From: Bradyrhizobium sp. sBnM-33
GTDB lineage: Bacteria > Pseudomonadota > Alphaproteobacteria > Rhizobiales > Xanthobacteraceae
DNA length: 64,000 nucleotides
Assembly: GCF_032917945.1 (NCBI RefSeq)
Contig: NZ_CP136624.1
Location: 6,076,001 to 6,140,000 of the forward strand
Direction: 5' to 3'
Below, in pieces: positions 1 to 8,750 of the stretch (positions within the stretch are counted from its first letter, which is position 1; each line of letters starts with the position of its first letter). The notes below the pieces were generated by a model. The model did no database searches. It saw nothing but the letters and a program-made list of their open reading frames with translations, and was not told the DNA's origin. The translations under genes were made by a program, and so were the position numbers.

Positions 1-163
1 GTCGCAGGATCATTTCACGACTGGGCTGCGACCTGCCGGTCTCAAGACAGGACAGATGCCTGGTCGAGCTCTCCGCTGCGTGCGCGAGATCGGCCTGCGT
101 CATACGGCGCCGCTCGCGCCAACGCCGGAGAAGGATGCCGAAAGGGAGCTGATAGGCACTCAT
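1..163 (-). CDS. XRE-family transcriptional regulator, N-terminal part (cut by window edge)
   Basis: This open frame runs off the left edge, so only the first 54 residues are present. It starts at an ATG at 163-161. The translated part is one helix-turn-helix of the XRE type: LLRRWRERRRMTQADLA, then STRHLSCLETGRSQPSREM. This is the signature of the regulators whose missing C-terminal half is usually an MmyB-like ligand-binding domain. It is divergent from the SnoaL-like gene at 335, and such regulators often control the neighbouring gene. The domain call is firm; the target and ligand are unknown. Confidence 0.8.
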   Translation of the reverse strand, partial: MSAYQLPFGILLRRWRERRRMTQADLAHAAESSTRHLSCLETGRSQPSREMILR

Positions 164-334
164 TGCGCGAGCCTAGCGCCCGAACCGGCTGTTCTCAATG
201 ACCTCAGAGGTCAAGTTGGCTGCGCAGAACTGCTGTTTTTTGACCTGTGGGGTCATCGATTTCGGCCGACGCTCACGCGAATGCTGGCGCGGGGCTTTGG
301 TTCGAACTGAAACCGCGAAACTTCGAGGTGGAAC

Positions 335-802
335 ATGCCCAGGATTGATTACTACCTGCTCGCATTTCTGATGAGCGCAGTGCTTGCGATCCCTGCTCTC
401 GCTCAGAACGCCAGATCGCCAATTGGAGAAAAAGCGATGCTCGACCCACAGACGCTAGCCGATCGATACGTTGCCGTATGGAATGAAGCCGACGAGCAGC
501 GAAGGCGCGACGCCATATCAGCGCTTTGGGTGCCAAATGGCCAACACTTCGTCGAAGGCCGGCAGGCCCGGGGCTATGACGAGCTGGAGAAGCGGGTCCG
601 GGGATCCCATGAAAGAAATGTCAGGGATAACGGCAACCGATTTCGCGCGGCGCCCGGAGCCCGCCGTCTGCACGACGTCATGACGTTCCATTGGGAGATG
701 CTATCCGCCAATGGTGACACAGTCCTAGTCAGGGGATTGGAGTTTCTGATCATCGACGACGAAGGCCGGATCATCATCGATTATCAGTTCTTCCCGGCTT
801 AG
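335..802 (+). CDS. Secreted SnoaL-like (NTF2-fold) protein
   Basis: A 155-residue protein. Residues 1-24 form a signal peptide with a hydrophobic core (LLAFLMSAVLAIPALA) and probable cleavage after ALAQ. The rest fits a SnoaL-like NTF2-fold domain: a helix with RYVAVWNEAD, a middle region around LWVPNGQHFVEG, and closing strands around TVLVRGLEFLIID and GRIIIDYQFF. SnoaL-like proteins bind or isomerise small hydrophobic molecules, but the sequence does not reveal the substrate. The signal peptide implies periplasmic location. It is divergent from the XRE regulator at the window edge, which may control it. Confidence 0.7.
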   Translation: MPRIDYYLLAFLMSAVLAIPALAQNARSPIGEKAMLDPQTLADRYVAVWNEADEQRRRDAISALWVPNGQHFVEGRQARGYDELEKRVRGSHERNVRDNGNRFRAAPGARRLHDVMTFHWEMLSANGDTVLVRGLEFLIIDDEGRIIIDYQFFPA

Positions 803-860
803 GGCATGATCCGGAAAGACAGAGCGGGATGACTATTCGAAGAAAAACCATCCCGCTCTG
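802..860. repeat. Intergenic repeat with 11-bp hairpin
   Basis: Immediately after the SnoaL-like stop codon, the arms at 821-831 and 849-859 are perfect inverted complements (AGAGCGGGATG) with a 17-base loop. The preceding GGGCATGATCCGGAAAG resembles a frequent Bradyrhizobium intergenic repeat. No T-run follows the stem, so a terminator role is only possible. Apart from this hairpin and the guaA-like copy at 867-899, I see nothing in the gene-free stretch 803-1188. Confidence 0.4.
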
Positions 861-866
861 GTCACG

Positions 867-899
867 CCCCCTACTCCCACTCTATCGTCCCCGGCGGCT
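867..899. other. Duplicate of the guaA 3' end (putative outer attachment site)
   Basis: These 33 bases match 6600-6632 at 31 positions, in the same orientation. On the minus strand they encode QPPGTIEWE followed by a stop, the same ending as intact GuaA (KPPGTIEWE). No other guaA sequence is present here. A direct repeat of a gene's 3' end is what site-specific integration of an island leaves behind, and guaA is a known insertion site for such islands. No integrase is visible, so the role is inferred. Confidence 0.6.
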
Positions 900-1188
900 G
901 TGAGCCGTTGTCAGCCATTGCCGGTCTGGCTGGCAACTGCCAAAAAGTACCGTCACCCTGATCCTACCAGATCTGCACGCGATGCGTGATTTACGATTTC
1001 ACGCACCCCACCTCGTCGCTCCCTTCGCCCGGTGAGTTAGGTTAAATGGCGGGGTTGGGCCGGTAGCGGACTGACAGGTTTCGAGAACTGAGACCATGAA
1101 AGCTGCCGACACGAGACAGCCTTGTGAGAACGGCGGCTATTCAGTACGAGCCCACCCGCTGGAGCTGGACGACAGGCAGCCGCGAACC

Positions 1189-2239
1189 TCAGGCGCTCAG
1201 GGCTGGATAATCGATGTAGCCCTGTGCGGCGCCGCCGAAGTAGGTGTTGTGGTCTGCCTCGTTCATCGCTGTATTGGCCTTCAGCCGCACAACGAAGTCC
1301 GGATTGGCCAGGACCATCTGGCCATAGGCTTCGAGATCGGCCAGCCCCGAGGCCACGTCGGCGCCGATCTGGTCGCGCGGACGACCCGGCCAGCGATTGG
1401 TGCCAGAGCTTGCGAATATCGGCCAGCAACGGCTCGTTGCCCTGGTGCATGATGTGCGCATACGCGAGCCCGAGCTTGTCGAGTTCGGCGACGAGATAGC
1501 GGTAGAGGTCCGGTCCTTCGGCGCCTTCGTCGATTCCCCATATCGTCGTGCCGGGGGACAGGCGGATCGCGGCGCGGTCCGCGCCGATCTCCTCGGCGAT
1601 CGCCGTGGCGACCTCGATGGCGAAGCGGGCGCGGTTCTCGATGGAGCCGCCATATTCGTCCGTGCGCGTGTTGGCGCTCGGCGCGAAGAACTGCTGGACG
1701 AGATAGGCGTTCGCGCCGTGAATCTCGACGCCGTCGGCGCCGGCCTCGATCGCTGAGCGGGCCGCATGGCGGAAATCGGCGACGGTCTGGCGCACCTCTT
1801 CGGTCGTCAGCGTGCGCGGCGTGGGAATGTCCTGCATCCCGGTCGCCGTGAACATGCCCGTCCCCGGCGCGATCACGGACGGCGCGACCGCCTGGCGATG
1901 ATGCGGCGTGTTGTCGGGATGCGACATGCGCCCGGCGTGCATGAGCTGGATGAAGATGTGGCCGCCTTTGTCGTGCACGGCGGACGTGACCTTCCGCCAG
2001 CCGGCGACGTGTGCGGGAGTGTAGATGCCCGGGGTGGTGAGGTAGCCCTGCCCGTCATCCGAGGGCTGGGTGCCTTCGGTGACGATCAGGCCAACACCAG
2101 CGCGCTGAGCATAATATTCGTCCGCCAGCTCTCCCGGCGTACCGTCGAAGCCGGCGCGACTGCGGGTCATCGGCGCCATGACCAGCCGGTTGGGAAGCAT
2201 GTAGCGGCCAACGCGGGCCGGGGTGAACAGTGGATTCAT
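1189..2239 (-). pseudogene. Old Yellow Enzyme family NADH:flavin oxidoreductase, frameshifted
   Basis: The N-terminal 280 or so residues are a typical OYE/NemA barrel: LFTPARVGRYMLPNRLVMAPMTR, FMN-pocket MHAGRMSHPDN, active-site EIHGANAYLVQQFFAPSANTR, and ENRARF. Near 1403 the frame changes. The C-terminal part continues in another frame (PRDQIGADVASGLADLEAYG to FGGAAQGYIDYPALSA) and stops at 1189. The first frame alone would run on into unrelated sequence to 1037. The ATG at 2239 has GGAGAG six bases upstream. The family reduces activated C=C bonds or nitro groups with NAD(P)H. It is divergent from a LysR gene that is also frameshifted. Sequencing error cannot be excluded. Confidence 0.75.
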
Positions 2240-2315
2240 TGGGGCTCTCCATTCGTTGGAGTCCTTGTCCACTATTCCGATCTCGGGATAAATCCGGCAG
2301 AATTGAAATCATCTT

Positions 2316-2327
2316 TCCATCTATGGA
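2316..2327. promoter_or_regulatory. Dyad in the OYE/LysR divergent promoter region
   Basis: TCCAT-CT-ATGGA is a perfect inverted repeat in the 114-base region between the divergent OYE and LysR starts, 27 bases before the LysR ATG. LysR-type regulators bind interrupted dyads in such divergent regions, so it is a candidate autoregulatory operator. There is no independent support. Confidence 0.3.
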
Positions 2328-2353
2328 GCAATCAGTTAAGCCATTTGAACGAC

Positions 2354-3210
2354 ATGGCGCTGTTCGTGGAGGTGGCCAGAGCCAGGAGCTTCCGGAAGGC
2401 CGCAGAGGCTCTCGGCATGCCAAACTCCACTCTGTCGCGACGTATCAGCGAGTTGGAGAAGGCGATCGGCCTGAGGCTGCTGCATCGCACGACACGCAAG
2501 ATCGAGCTCACAGCGCCCGGCCAGCTCTATTATGAACGAAGCAAGCGAATCGTCGACGAGGCACGGCTCGCGCACGAACAACTCGGCGCGATGCTTGAAC
2601 AGCCGAGCGGGGTCCTGCGGGTTTCGCTCCCGGTCGACTTCGCCACGCTTTATCTCACGCCGATCATCGCCGACTTCGCGCGGCACTATCCCGGCATCAC
2701 GTTCGAATTCGACCTGACCCCACGCCGTGTCGATTTGGTGGCCGAGCCGTTCGATGTGGCGATCCGCATCGGCAAACTGGAAGATTCCAGCCTGATCGCG
2801 CGCCTGATCGGGCGGCATTCGCGTCATCTCTATGCGTCTCCTGGCTATATCGAAGCGTCAGGCGAGTCCGCGACACCGGCGGACCTGGCGGAGCATGAAT
2901 GCATCTGCATGCCGAAGGTCACGACCTGGACTCTGCACCAGGGGACGAACAAGGTCGATGTCGGCGTTAGCGGCCGCTTCACGCTCAACAGTGTAGGGAT
3001 GACCCGCGCCCTGGCGGTCAACGACCAGGGCATCGCCCTGCTTGCCGAGAAGATCGTCGCCGACGATCTCCCTCTGGCCGGCTCAGGCGTGTCCTGCCCG
3101 AATGGCAGGGGTCGTCGGTCAGTATTCATGCCGTGACCGAAACACGCCTTATTCCAGCCAAGACCCAGCGCTTCATCGAATTCCTGTCCTCCAGGCTGAT
3201 GGAAGCTTGA
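2354..3210 (+). pseudogene. LysR-family transcriptional regulator, frameshifted near the C-terminus
   Basis: The N-terminal winged helix is clear (FVEVARARSFRKAAEALGM, then STLSRRISELEKAIGLRLLHR), followed by the periplasmic-binding-like effector domain. One base appears missing near 3071. The first frame ends prematurely at 3136 in a meaningless tail. The other frame supplies the expected ending (GRLRRVLPEWQGSSVSIHAV to FIEFLSSRLMEA), stopping at 3210. The start could be ATG 2354 or TTG 2345. The upstream extension of the open frame to 1766 overlaps the OYE gene and is not real. By position it would have regulated the OYE gene. Confidence 0.75.
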
Positions 3211-3390
3211 ACATGCCGGCGGCACGCATCGCCAATCGTTTCGCGGTGGATAGATCGTGGCGCTCAATGACGGTGCGCCGCGCCGATCGTGGCTGATTGG
3301 CGAATACGCTGCGCTATCCCACTCTATGACTGATCTACGTTTCAAACAGCACGAGGGTGTGAGTCCGCATTCTCGCGGCGAGAAGCGCCC

Positions 3391-3705
3391 GAGCTTTGCG
3401 TCATCCAAAGCCCTCTGAATCATTAGAGGGCGCAGGGAAGACCGGGTGCTTGCTGCACCCGCGGTCTCGCGTGCGATTTGCGCAAACAAAACTGCACACG
3501 AGCATACAGGGCAGCGGGAGCATTCCGGCCTTCCCTGCGCAATGGCTTTACGGCTTACTTCGTGCTCTTCCCGGAGAACGGCTCTTTTGCCTCCGTCGCC
3601 TGCGCTTCTTATCGCAAGCTTAACGCCAGCACCGCGGCGCCCGAACCACACGACTTCGCCGTACGCGTCCGGCGCGTACGTCTAGCGCGCCATCAGCGTC
3701 CAGCG
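3391..3705. repeat. Dispersed Bradyrhizobium-type intergenic repeat
   Basis: All three plus frames carry short overlapping open frames (GAGKTGCLLHPRSRV, SLRNGFTAYFVL, and a proline/alanine-rich tail). I recognise this pattern from the numerous tiny hypothetical proteins annotated from a repeated noncoding element in Bradyrhizobium. No frame has a credible ribosome site or codon bias, so I treat it as a repeat and not a gene. Only one copy lies in this window, so its repetitive nature rests on recall. The surrounding gene-free stretch 3211-4193 holds otherwise only a promoter-like site and a membrane-protein remnant. Confidence 0.45.
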
Positions 3706-3830
3706 CATCTCACCGCACGTTCGTGACGATCGCGAAGCGCCCCTCATCTGCCGTGAGACGGGCGGAGTTATGCGACTGATTTGGGTGAGAACGAAAGCAG
3801 AATATTTTTGATTCCCATTGATTCTTGGGC

Positions 3831-3855
3831 TTGACACGATTTCTGAAAATCAGAA
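3831..3855 (+). promoter_or_regulatory. TTGACA box followed by a 15-bp dyad
   Basis: A consensus -35 hexamer TTGACA (3831-3836) is followed five bases on by TTCTGA-AAA-TCAGAA (3841-3855), a perfect inverted repeat lying where a repressor would block transcription. No good -10 hexamer follows, and the next credible plus-strand gene starts 340 bases later at 4194. It may be a relic promoter. Confidence 0.25.
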
Positions 3856-3984
3856 GTGATTTGCCCGGCGAAAGCGCAGGATCATACCCAAGGGTGCCAA
3901 GGATCCGTCGTCCAGCCACTTCCAAAACAGCATAAAGACGATAAAGGTGATCGAAAACGCCGCCGCAGATGCAAGCAGGCAATT
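3850..3984 (-). pseudogene. Remnant of a small membrane protein
   Basis: On the minus strand a 44-residue open stretch between stops reads a transmembrane helix (ASAAAFSITFIVFMLFWKWL) and a short basic tail (LRFRRANHF). It has no usable start codon before a stop at 3987-3985, so it is probably a gene fragment. It could instead be a chance open frame, or a tiny protein using a rare CTG start. Confidence 0.25.
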
Positions 3985-4193
3985 TCAAGACCTTTCATTT
4001 ACCCTTCCACCCATCGCAAGGCTGCTTGCCACGCCCGGCTGCGTGTATCCAATCATTGCCGCAACCGCTGGCCAATCAACGATTTGAGGAGATTTCGCGA
4101 GGTTGCAAAAAACTTTCGGGGGGTGTCGGAACGCAGCCTGTTTGGACGTCCTTTGCCCTGAAACGGGAATTATCCCATTCAAGGAGAGCAACG

Positions 4194-4673
4194 ATGAGCA
4201 AGAACACGATCTGCCTGTGGTACAACCACGACGCGGAAGAGGCGGCCAATTTCTACGCGAAGACATTTCCCGACAGCCGCGTCGACTCGATTCTCAAGGC
4301 ACCATCGAACTTTCCCGGCGGCAAGGCCGGCCAGGTGCTGACGGTGCAGTTCACCGTGTGCGGCATCCCCTGCATCGGTCTCAACGGCGGCGACTTCTTC
4401 AAGCATAGCGAAGCCTTTTCGTTCCAGATCGCCACCGACAACCAGGAAGAGACCGACCGCTACTGGAACGCGATCATCGGCAATGGCGGCACGGAAAGCG
4501 CCTGCGGCTGGTGCAAGGACAAATGGGGCGTGTCATGGCAGATCACGCCGCGCGTGCTGACCGACGCGATGGCCAAGGGCGGCGACGTCGCCAAGCGCGC
4601 GTTCGAAGCGATGATGCCGATGGGGAAGATCGACGTGGCGAAGATCGAGGCGGCGGTGCGCGGCGACCCGTAG
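4194..4673 (+). CDS. VOC-superfamily (PhnB / 3-demethylubiquinone methyltransferase-like) protein
   Basis: A 159-residue protein starting at ATG 4194, with AAGGAGAG six bases upstream. The opening (ICLWYNHDAEEAANFYAKTF) and the GVSWQITPRVL motif late in the protein are typical of the PhnB-like VOC family often annotated 3-demethylubiquinone-9 3-methyltransferase. That enzyme name is historical; the family resembles glyoxalase/bleomycin-resistance folds and its reaction is unproven. It is the only clearly intact gene in the putative guaA island and converges on the broken serine hydrolase, nine bases away. Confidence 0.8.
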   Translation: MSKNTICLWYNHDAEEAANFYAKTFPDSRVDSILKAPSNFPGGKAGQVLTVQFTVCGIPCIGLNGGDFFKHSEAFSFQIATDNQEETDRYWNAIIGNGGTESACGWCKDKWGVSWQITPRVLTDAMAKGGDVAKRAFEAMMPMGKIDVAKIEAAVRGDP

Positions 4674-4681
4674 GGCGGGTG

Positions 4682-5938
4682 TTAGCCGCCCGCCATCAAA
4701 TCTTTCGCCAGCGCCATGTAAGCCGGCAGCGTCACGGGATCGTTGGCGGCGTTGCCGGCGGCCGGATGCGAGGCATAGCGGGCGATCACCATCTCGGCCT
4801 TCGGATCGATATAGATGCCCTGCCCGTGAACGCCGCGTGCCATGAAGGCACCGTGCGCGTTATGCGTCACCCACCACTGGTTCCGGTACGAGGCGCCGGG
4901 CAATGTGGTGTAGCCGGCCGGCTTGAATTTTTCGGGATCGCCGCCGCGCGCGATGTCCTCGACGACTTGAGACGGCACGATCTGGCGGCCATTGAAGCGA
5001 CCGTGATTGCGGATCGTCTCGCCGAAGCGGGCGAGATCGCGCAACGTCGTCGAAAGCCCGCCGCCGCCGCTTTCGGTGCCGATGCGGTCGACATGGTAAT
5101 GCGCGTCCTCTTCCGAACCCATCGGAATCCAGATCCGCTCCGATAGGAGATCGGACAGCGTCATGCCGCTCGCCCGCCGGCAGATCCAGGCCAGCACGTC
5201 GGAATTGACGGTCTTGTAGGCGAAGGCCTTGCCGTGCTCGCCCTGCTTGCGCTGCGCACACAGGAAATCGAAATATTGGTCGCGCCCTCATAGCCCGGCT
5301 CGATCGGCGCCATGCCGTTCGCCCGCCGCAACCCAAACACGCCGGAATTCTTGTCGGTATAGACCTCGGTGTATTCGAGGCCCGTGGTCATATCCATCGC
5401 CTCATGCACGCGCGCATCACCGAACGCTGGCCTTAAGCTCCGGCACATAGTCGGTGATCGGCGCCTGCGGATCGAGCTTCCCCTCCGCGACCAGAATGCC
5501 GGCGAGCGTGCCGGTGAACGATTTGGTGACCGACATCGCGATGTGCGGCTTGTGCGGCTTCAGCGCACCGAAATAGCGTTCGTAGATCAATTTGCCCCGG
5601 TGCAGCACGGCGATGCCGTCGGCATAGGTTTCCTCAAGCATGCGCGCGAACGTCATCGGCCGTCCGTCCATCGTTACCGAAGCGGACGCGCCGATATCAT
5701 GCTCCTCGCGCGGCAGCACCGACGCGGGCCCTGCCCCGCGCCAGACATTCACGGTCGGCACTAGTTGGCGGATATTGCTCCACGCCCAGCGGAGTTCGGG
5801 AAAGCTGCGGAACGAGCCGTTCTGGAAGGTGATGGTCTTGTCCGGCGGCGGGGGAAAGCCTTGCATCCAGCCGAACGTTTCCGGATCGGTTTCGGCGGCG
5901 GTCAGGGTGGGCTGGCTGGAGGCGGTCGCGACGGACAT
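4682..5938 (-). pseudogene. Serine hydrolase (beta-lactamase / 6-aminohexanoate-dimer hydrolase family), two frameshifts
   Basis: The protein must be assembled from three frames. The first (from ATG 5938) carries the catalytic SxxK motif in AMSVTKSFTG and ends at 5417. The second continues from about 5424 with FGDARVHEAMDMTTGLEYTE. The third resumes near 5276 with FDFLCAQRKQGEHGKAFAYK and runs to the stop at 4682 through ICRRASGMTLSDLLSERIW. Together they give a penicillin-binding/beta-lactamase fold of about 415 residues, close to family length. Family members hydrolyse amide or ester bonds and are not necessarily antibiotic-resistance enzymes. Two separate frame breaks argue for a true pseudogene. 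Confidence 0.75.
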
Positions 5939-6037
5939 GAAGGCTGACTCCGGAGGGATGATTGCGAAGTCGTAACATGGTGGCGCGCAATACGCAGGCG
6001 GCGTTTTCAGCAGGGGAGATCGGCGCCGCGAGCAGAG

Positions 6038-6109
6038 TTGTAGCCCGCATGAGCGAAGCGATATGCGGGGGAGCGGTCCCGGGTGTCGCTGCCCTCACCC
6101 GGGCTACGC
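6038..6109. repeat. Intergenic palindromic repeat (TAGCCCGC type)
   Basis: The element begins TGTAGCCCGCATGAGCGAAG and ends CACCCGGGCTACGC, so its outer arms pair (GTAGCCCG with CGGGCTAC). It lies between the serine hydrolase start and the DUF4238-like gene. Elements of this design are frequent between genes in Bradyrhizobium; this is the only copy seen in the window. Confidence 0.5.
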
Positions 6110-6200
6110 TTGCTTATAGCTTGCATGAGACAGGCGCGTCAGAGGTTGTGCCGTTAAATTCAAGCAACTAATCTCTACCGTCTCTAAAAATGAGTCGGCT

Positions 6201-6596
6201 ATGGTAAGCGAGGAGGAGCAGAAGCTCCCCAAGCATCACTACATTCCCGTCCTTTACCTAAAGCAGTGGGCAAAGGCCGGTGGACGCTTCACGGAATTCA
6301 GCCGCCCACCTGGACGCTCGGTAGTGGAGCCTCGAGGCACAGGTCCAAAGGGCACGGGCTTTCGACGAGGACTGTATCGACTAAAGGGAGTCTCTGAGCA
6401 ATCATATCTTCAAGGTGAAATTCGGGGTTGGCGCAAGTCTCCCAGGCAAAAGGAATATGTTGAAGGTCAAGTTGCCAAGACCGCGTTCGGAATCGACTTC
6501 CAATTCAGGCCTAATGGCAACCCCGTTCCATGGCGGGGTGATGCGACTGGCGAGAAAGGTTATCGTTGGGCCGAACTTCCGCCCTCCGCACCCTGA
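6201..6596 (+). CDS. DUF4238-like protein, apparently shortened
   Basis: A 131-residue open frame from ATG 6201. The first 65 or so residues (KHHYIPVLYLKQWAK, FTEFSRPP, GTGFRRGLYRLKG) match the N-terminus of DUF4238 proteins, which I recall as usually two to three times longer. After that the resemblance stops and the frame ends at 6596, four bases before the guaA-end repeat at 6600. It therefore looks truncated near the island boundary. Function is unknown; DUF4238 genes are often on mobile DNA. This call is mine from motif memory only. Confidence 0.45.
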   Translation: MVSEEEQKLPKHHYIPVLYLKQWAKAGGRFTEFSRPPGRSVVEPRGTGPKGTGFRRGLYRLKGVSEQSYLQGEIRGWRKSPRQKEYVEGQVAKTAFGIDFQFRPNGNPVPWRGDATGEKGYRWAELPPSAP

Positions 6597-6599
6597 CGA

Positions 6600-6632
6600 C
6601 CCCCTACTCCCACTCAATCGTCCCCGGTGGCT
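6600..6632. other. Putative attachment site overlapping the guaA stop codon
   Basis: This copy of the 33-bp direct repeat includes the last codons and stop of guaA plus four downstream bases. Because the repeat regenerates the guaA ending, integration here would leave the gene intact, as observed. It matches 867-899 with mismatches only at 6616 and 6628. Confidence 0.55.
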
Positions 6633-8199
6633 TGCTCGTTACGTCGTACACCACCCTATTCACCCCCTTCACCTCGTTGATGATCCGCGTCGCGGTGGCG
6701 CCGAGGAAGCTCATGTCGAAGGGATAGAAGTCGGCAGTCATGCCGTCGGTGGAGGTCACGGCGCGGAGACCCACGACGTATTCGTAGGTGCGGCCGTCGC
6801 CCATGACGCCGACGGTTTTCACCGGCAGCAGCACCGCGAAGGCTTGCCAGATCTTGTCGTAGAGGCCGGCTTTGCGGATCTGGTCGATATAGACCGCGTC
6901 CGCGTTGCGAAGGATGTCGAGCTTCTCTTTGGTGATGTCGCCGGGACAACGGATCGCGAGACCCGGCCCGGGGAACGGGTGGCGGCCGACAAAGATTTCG
7001 GGGAGGCCGAGTTCGCGCCCGAGCACGCGGACCTCGTCCTTGAACAGTTCGCGCAATGGCTCGACCAGCTTCATGTTCATGCGCGCCGGCAAGCCGCCGA
7101 CATTGTGGTGCGACTTGATCGTCACCGACGGGCCGCCGGTGAAGGAGACGCTCTCGATCACGTCGGGATATAGCGTGCCCTGCGCCAAAAATTCGGCGCC
7201 GCCGATTTTCTTGGCTTCCTGCTCGAACACGTCGATGAACAGGCGGCCGATCGTCTTGCGCTTCGCCTCGGGATCACTGACGCCTTTGAGCTCACCAAGG
7301 AAAAGCTTTGAGGCATCAACGTGCACCAGTGGGATATTGTAGTGATGGCGGAACAGGTCGACCACCGTCTCGGCTTCGTTGAGCCGCAGCAGGCCGTGGT
7401 TGACGAACACGCAGGTGAGCTGATCGCCGATCGCCTCGTGGATCAGCACCGCGGCGACCGCGGAATCGACCCCGCCGGACAGGCCGCAGATCACTCTGCC
7501 CTTGCCGACTTGCGCTCGAATCTTTTCGATCGCCTCCTCGCGGAAGGCGCGCATGGTCCAGTCGCCGGTGAAGCCTGCGACCTTGCGGACGAAATTGCGC
7601 AGCAGCTTGGCGCCGTCGGGCGTATGCACCACTTCGGGGTGGAACATCAGGCCGTAATATTTGCGCTTCTCGTCCTGGATCACCGCAAACGGCGCGTTCG
7701 GCGAGACGGCGGCGACGGTAAAACCCGGCGGCATTTTGGTGATGCGGTCGCCATGGCTCATCCACACCGGATGGCGTTCGCCCATCGCCCAGGTGTCGTC
7801 GAACAATTTGCTCGCGGTCTTCACCTCGACATCGGCGCGGCCGAACTCGCGGTGATGGCCGCCTTCGACCTCGCCGCCGAGCTGGGCGGCGAGCGTCATC
7901 TGGCCGTAGCAGATGCCGAGCACGGGAACACCGGAATCGAAGATCAGTTGCGGCGCGCGGGGCGAGCCTTCTTCGTGCACCGACTCCGGCCCGCCGGAGA
8001 GGATCACCGCCTTCGGCTTCATCTCCTTGAAGGCGGCTTCGGCCTTCTGGAACGGCACGATTTCGGAATAGACGCCCTCCTCGCGCACCCGGCGGGCGAT
8101 CAGTTGCGTCACCTGACTGCCGAAGTCGACAATCAGAATCTTGTCATGCGCCGAGGCCACCGAGGGCGTCGACTCGCGGGCTTTCTGTGCTGCTGTCAT
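6604..8199 (-). CDS. guaA: GMP synthase (glutamine-hydrolysing)
   Basis: A 531-residue enzyme converting XMP, ATP and glutamine to GMP, the last step of guanine nucleotide synthesis in the cytoplasm. A class I amidotransferase domain covers about residues 20-210, with nucleophile Cys97 in GICYGQ and His187/Glu189 in FHPEV. The ATP-pyrophosphatase loop SGGVDS is at 241-246, and the dimerisation domain ends in KPPGTIEWE. The first 18 residues are a variable extension. The gene is complete although its 3' end carries the direct repeat that bounds the putative island. guaB, the preceding enzyme of the pathway, lies 7.5 kb away on the same strand. Confidence 0.98.
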   Translation of the reverse strand: MTAAQKARESTPSVASAHDKILIVDFGSQVTQLIARRVREEGVYSEIVPFQKAEAAFKEMKPKAVILSGGPESVHEEGSPRAPQLIFDSGVPVLGICYGQMTLAAQLGGEVEGGHHREFGRADVEVKTASKLFDDTWAMGERHPVWMSHGDRITKMPPGFTVAAVSPNAPFAVIQDEKRKYYGLMFHPEVVHTPDGAKLLRNFVRKVAGFTGDWTMRAFREEAIEKIRAQVGKGRVICGLSGGVDSAVAAVLIHEAIGDQLTCVFVNHGLLRLNEAETVVDLFRHHYNIPLVHVDASKLFLGELKGVSDPEAKRKTIGRLFIDVFEQEAKKIGGAEFLAQGTLYPDVIESVSFTGGPSVTIKSHHNVGGLPARMNMKLVEPLRELFKDEVRVLGRELGLPEIFVGRHPFPGPGLAIRCPGDITKEKLDILRNADAVYIDQIRKAGLYDKIWQAFAVLLPVKTVGVMGDGRTYEYVVGLRAVTSTDGMTADFYPFDMSFLGATATRIINEVKGVNRVVYDVTSKPPGTIEWE

Positions 8200-8352
8200 G
8201 GACAGGAATTACGCGACGGGGCGCGGCCTCGCAACCGCGGCAAAGGGCTGACCCACATTCTTTCTGGGCCATGGACAAATCGATATTGGGTAAGTATTAT
8301 TGACCTAATTTGCGCCGACTGCCGACGGCAAATCGGAAGCAAAGGAGGAAAC

Positions 8353-8727
8353 ATGCAACGCCAGCATTACGCGGCGTCCGATCTGGCCGCGCTCGGCCGG
8401 GAATGGATCGCGGCCTGGAACTCGCACGACCTCGAGCGCATCCTCGCGCTCTATGCCGAGGATGCCGAGATGACTTCCGACCGCATCCAGGCGCTCGGGC
8501 TTGCGGCCAGTGGCACGCTGCGCGGCAAGGACAAGCTTCGGATGTACTGGAGCAAGGCGCTCCAGTTGCTGCCCAACCTGCATTTCGACCTGATCGACAC
8601 GTATGTGAGCCCCGACAGCGTGGTGGTGTTTTACCAGAACGAGCGCGGCGCGCAGATCTGCGAATATCTGCGGCTCGATGCGAATGGAAAGATCAGGCAG
8701 GGTTCGGCCAACCATCTGGCGCATTGA
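8353..8727 (+). CDS. SnoaL-like nuclear-transport-factor-2-fold protein
   Basis: A 124-residue cytoplasmic protein starting at ATG 8353 behind a strong ribosome site AAAGGAGG. The frame is open upstream to 7321, but that part overlaps guaA and is not coding. Motifs WIAAWNSHDLERILALYAED and GTLRGKDKLRMYWSKAL are typical of SnoaL/NTF2-like proteins annotated as polyketide cyclase-like or ketosteroid isomerase-like. The ligand is unknown. The gene is divergent from guaA and is followed by a palindromic repeat that separates it from the cupin gene. Confidence 0.75.
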   Translation: MQRQHYAASDLAALGREWIAAWNSHDLERILALYAEDAEMTSDRIQALGLAASGTLRGKDKLRMYWSKALQLLPNLHFDLIDTYVSPDSVVVFYQNERGAQICEYLRLDANGKIRQGSANHLAH

Positions 8728-8750
8728 CGCCGATCGCATCGACCACAGCC

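Larger units (their letters stand above)
867..6632. mobile_element. Putative decayed genomic island at the guaA 3' end
   Basis: The segment is bounded by the 33-bp direct repeats at 867-899 and 6600-6632, the latter being the true guaA end. Three of its genes are frameshifted (Old Yellow Enzyme, LysR, serine hydrolase), one near its guaA side is shortened, and it contains a dispersed repeat and a 1 kb gene-poor stretch. No comparable decay is seen in the other 57 kb. No integrase or relaxase is recognisable, so it would be an immobile remnant. An old duplication of the guaA end without integration is the alternative. Confidence 0.45.

Noticed and set aside
1766..2353. N-terminal extension of the LysR frame
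   Set aside because: It is antisense to the OYE gene, and the winged helix begins right after the ATG at 2354.
4511..5146. 211-residue plus-strand open frame over the VOC and serine hydrolase genes
   Set aside because: It begins in the middle of the VOC gene and runs antisense to the hydrolase pseudogene; no domain is recognisable.
6415..6600. Integrase fragment beside guaA
   Set aside because: I looked for the C-terminal tyrosine-recombinase motifs expected next to a guaA attachment site on both strands and found none.
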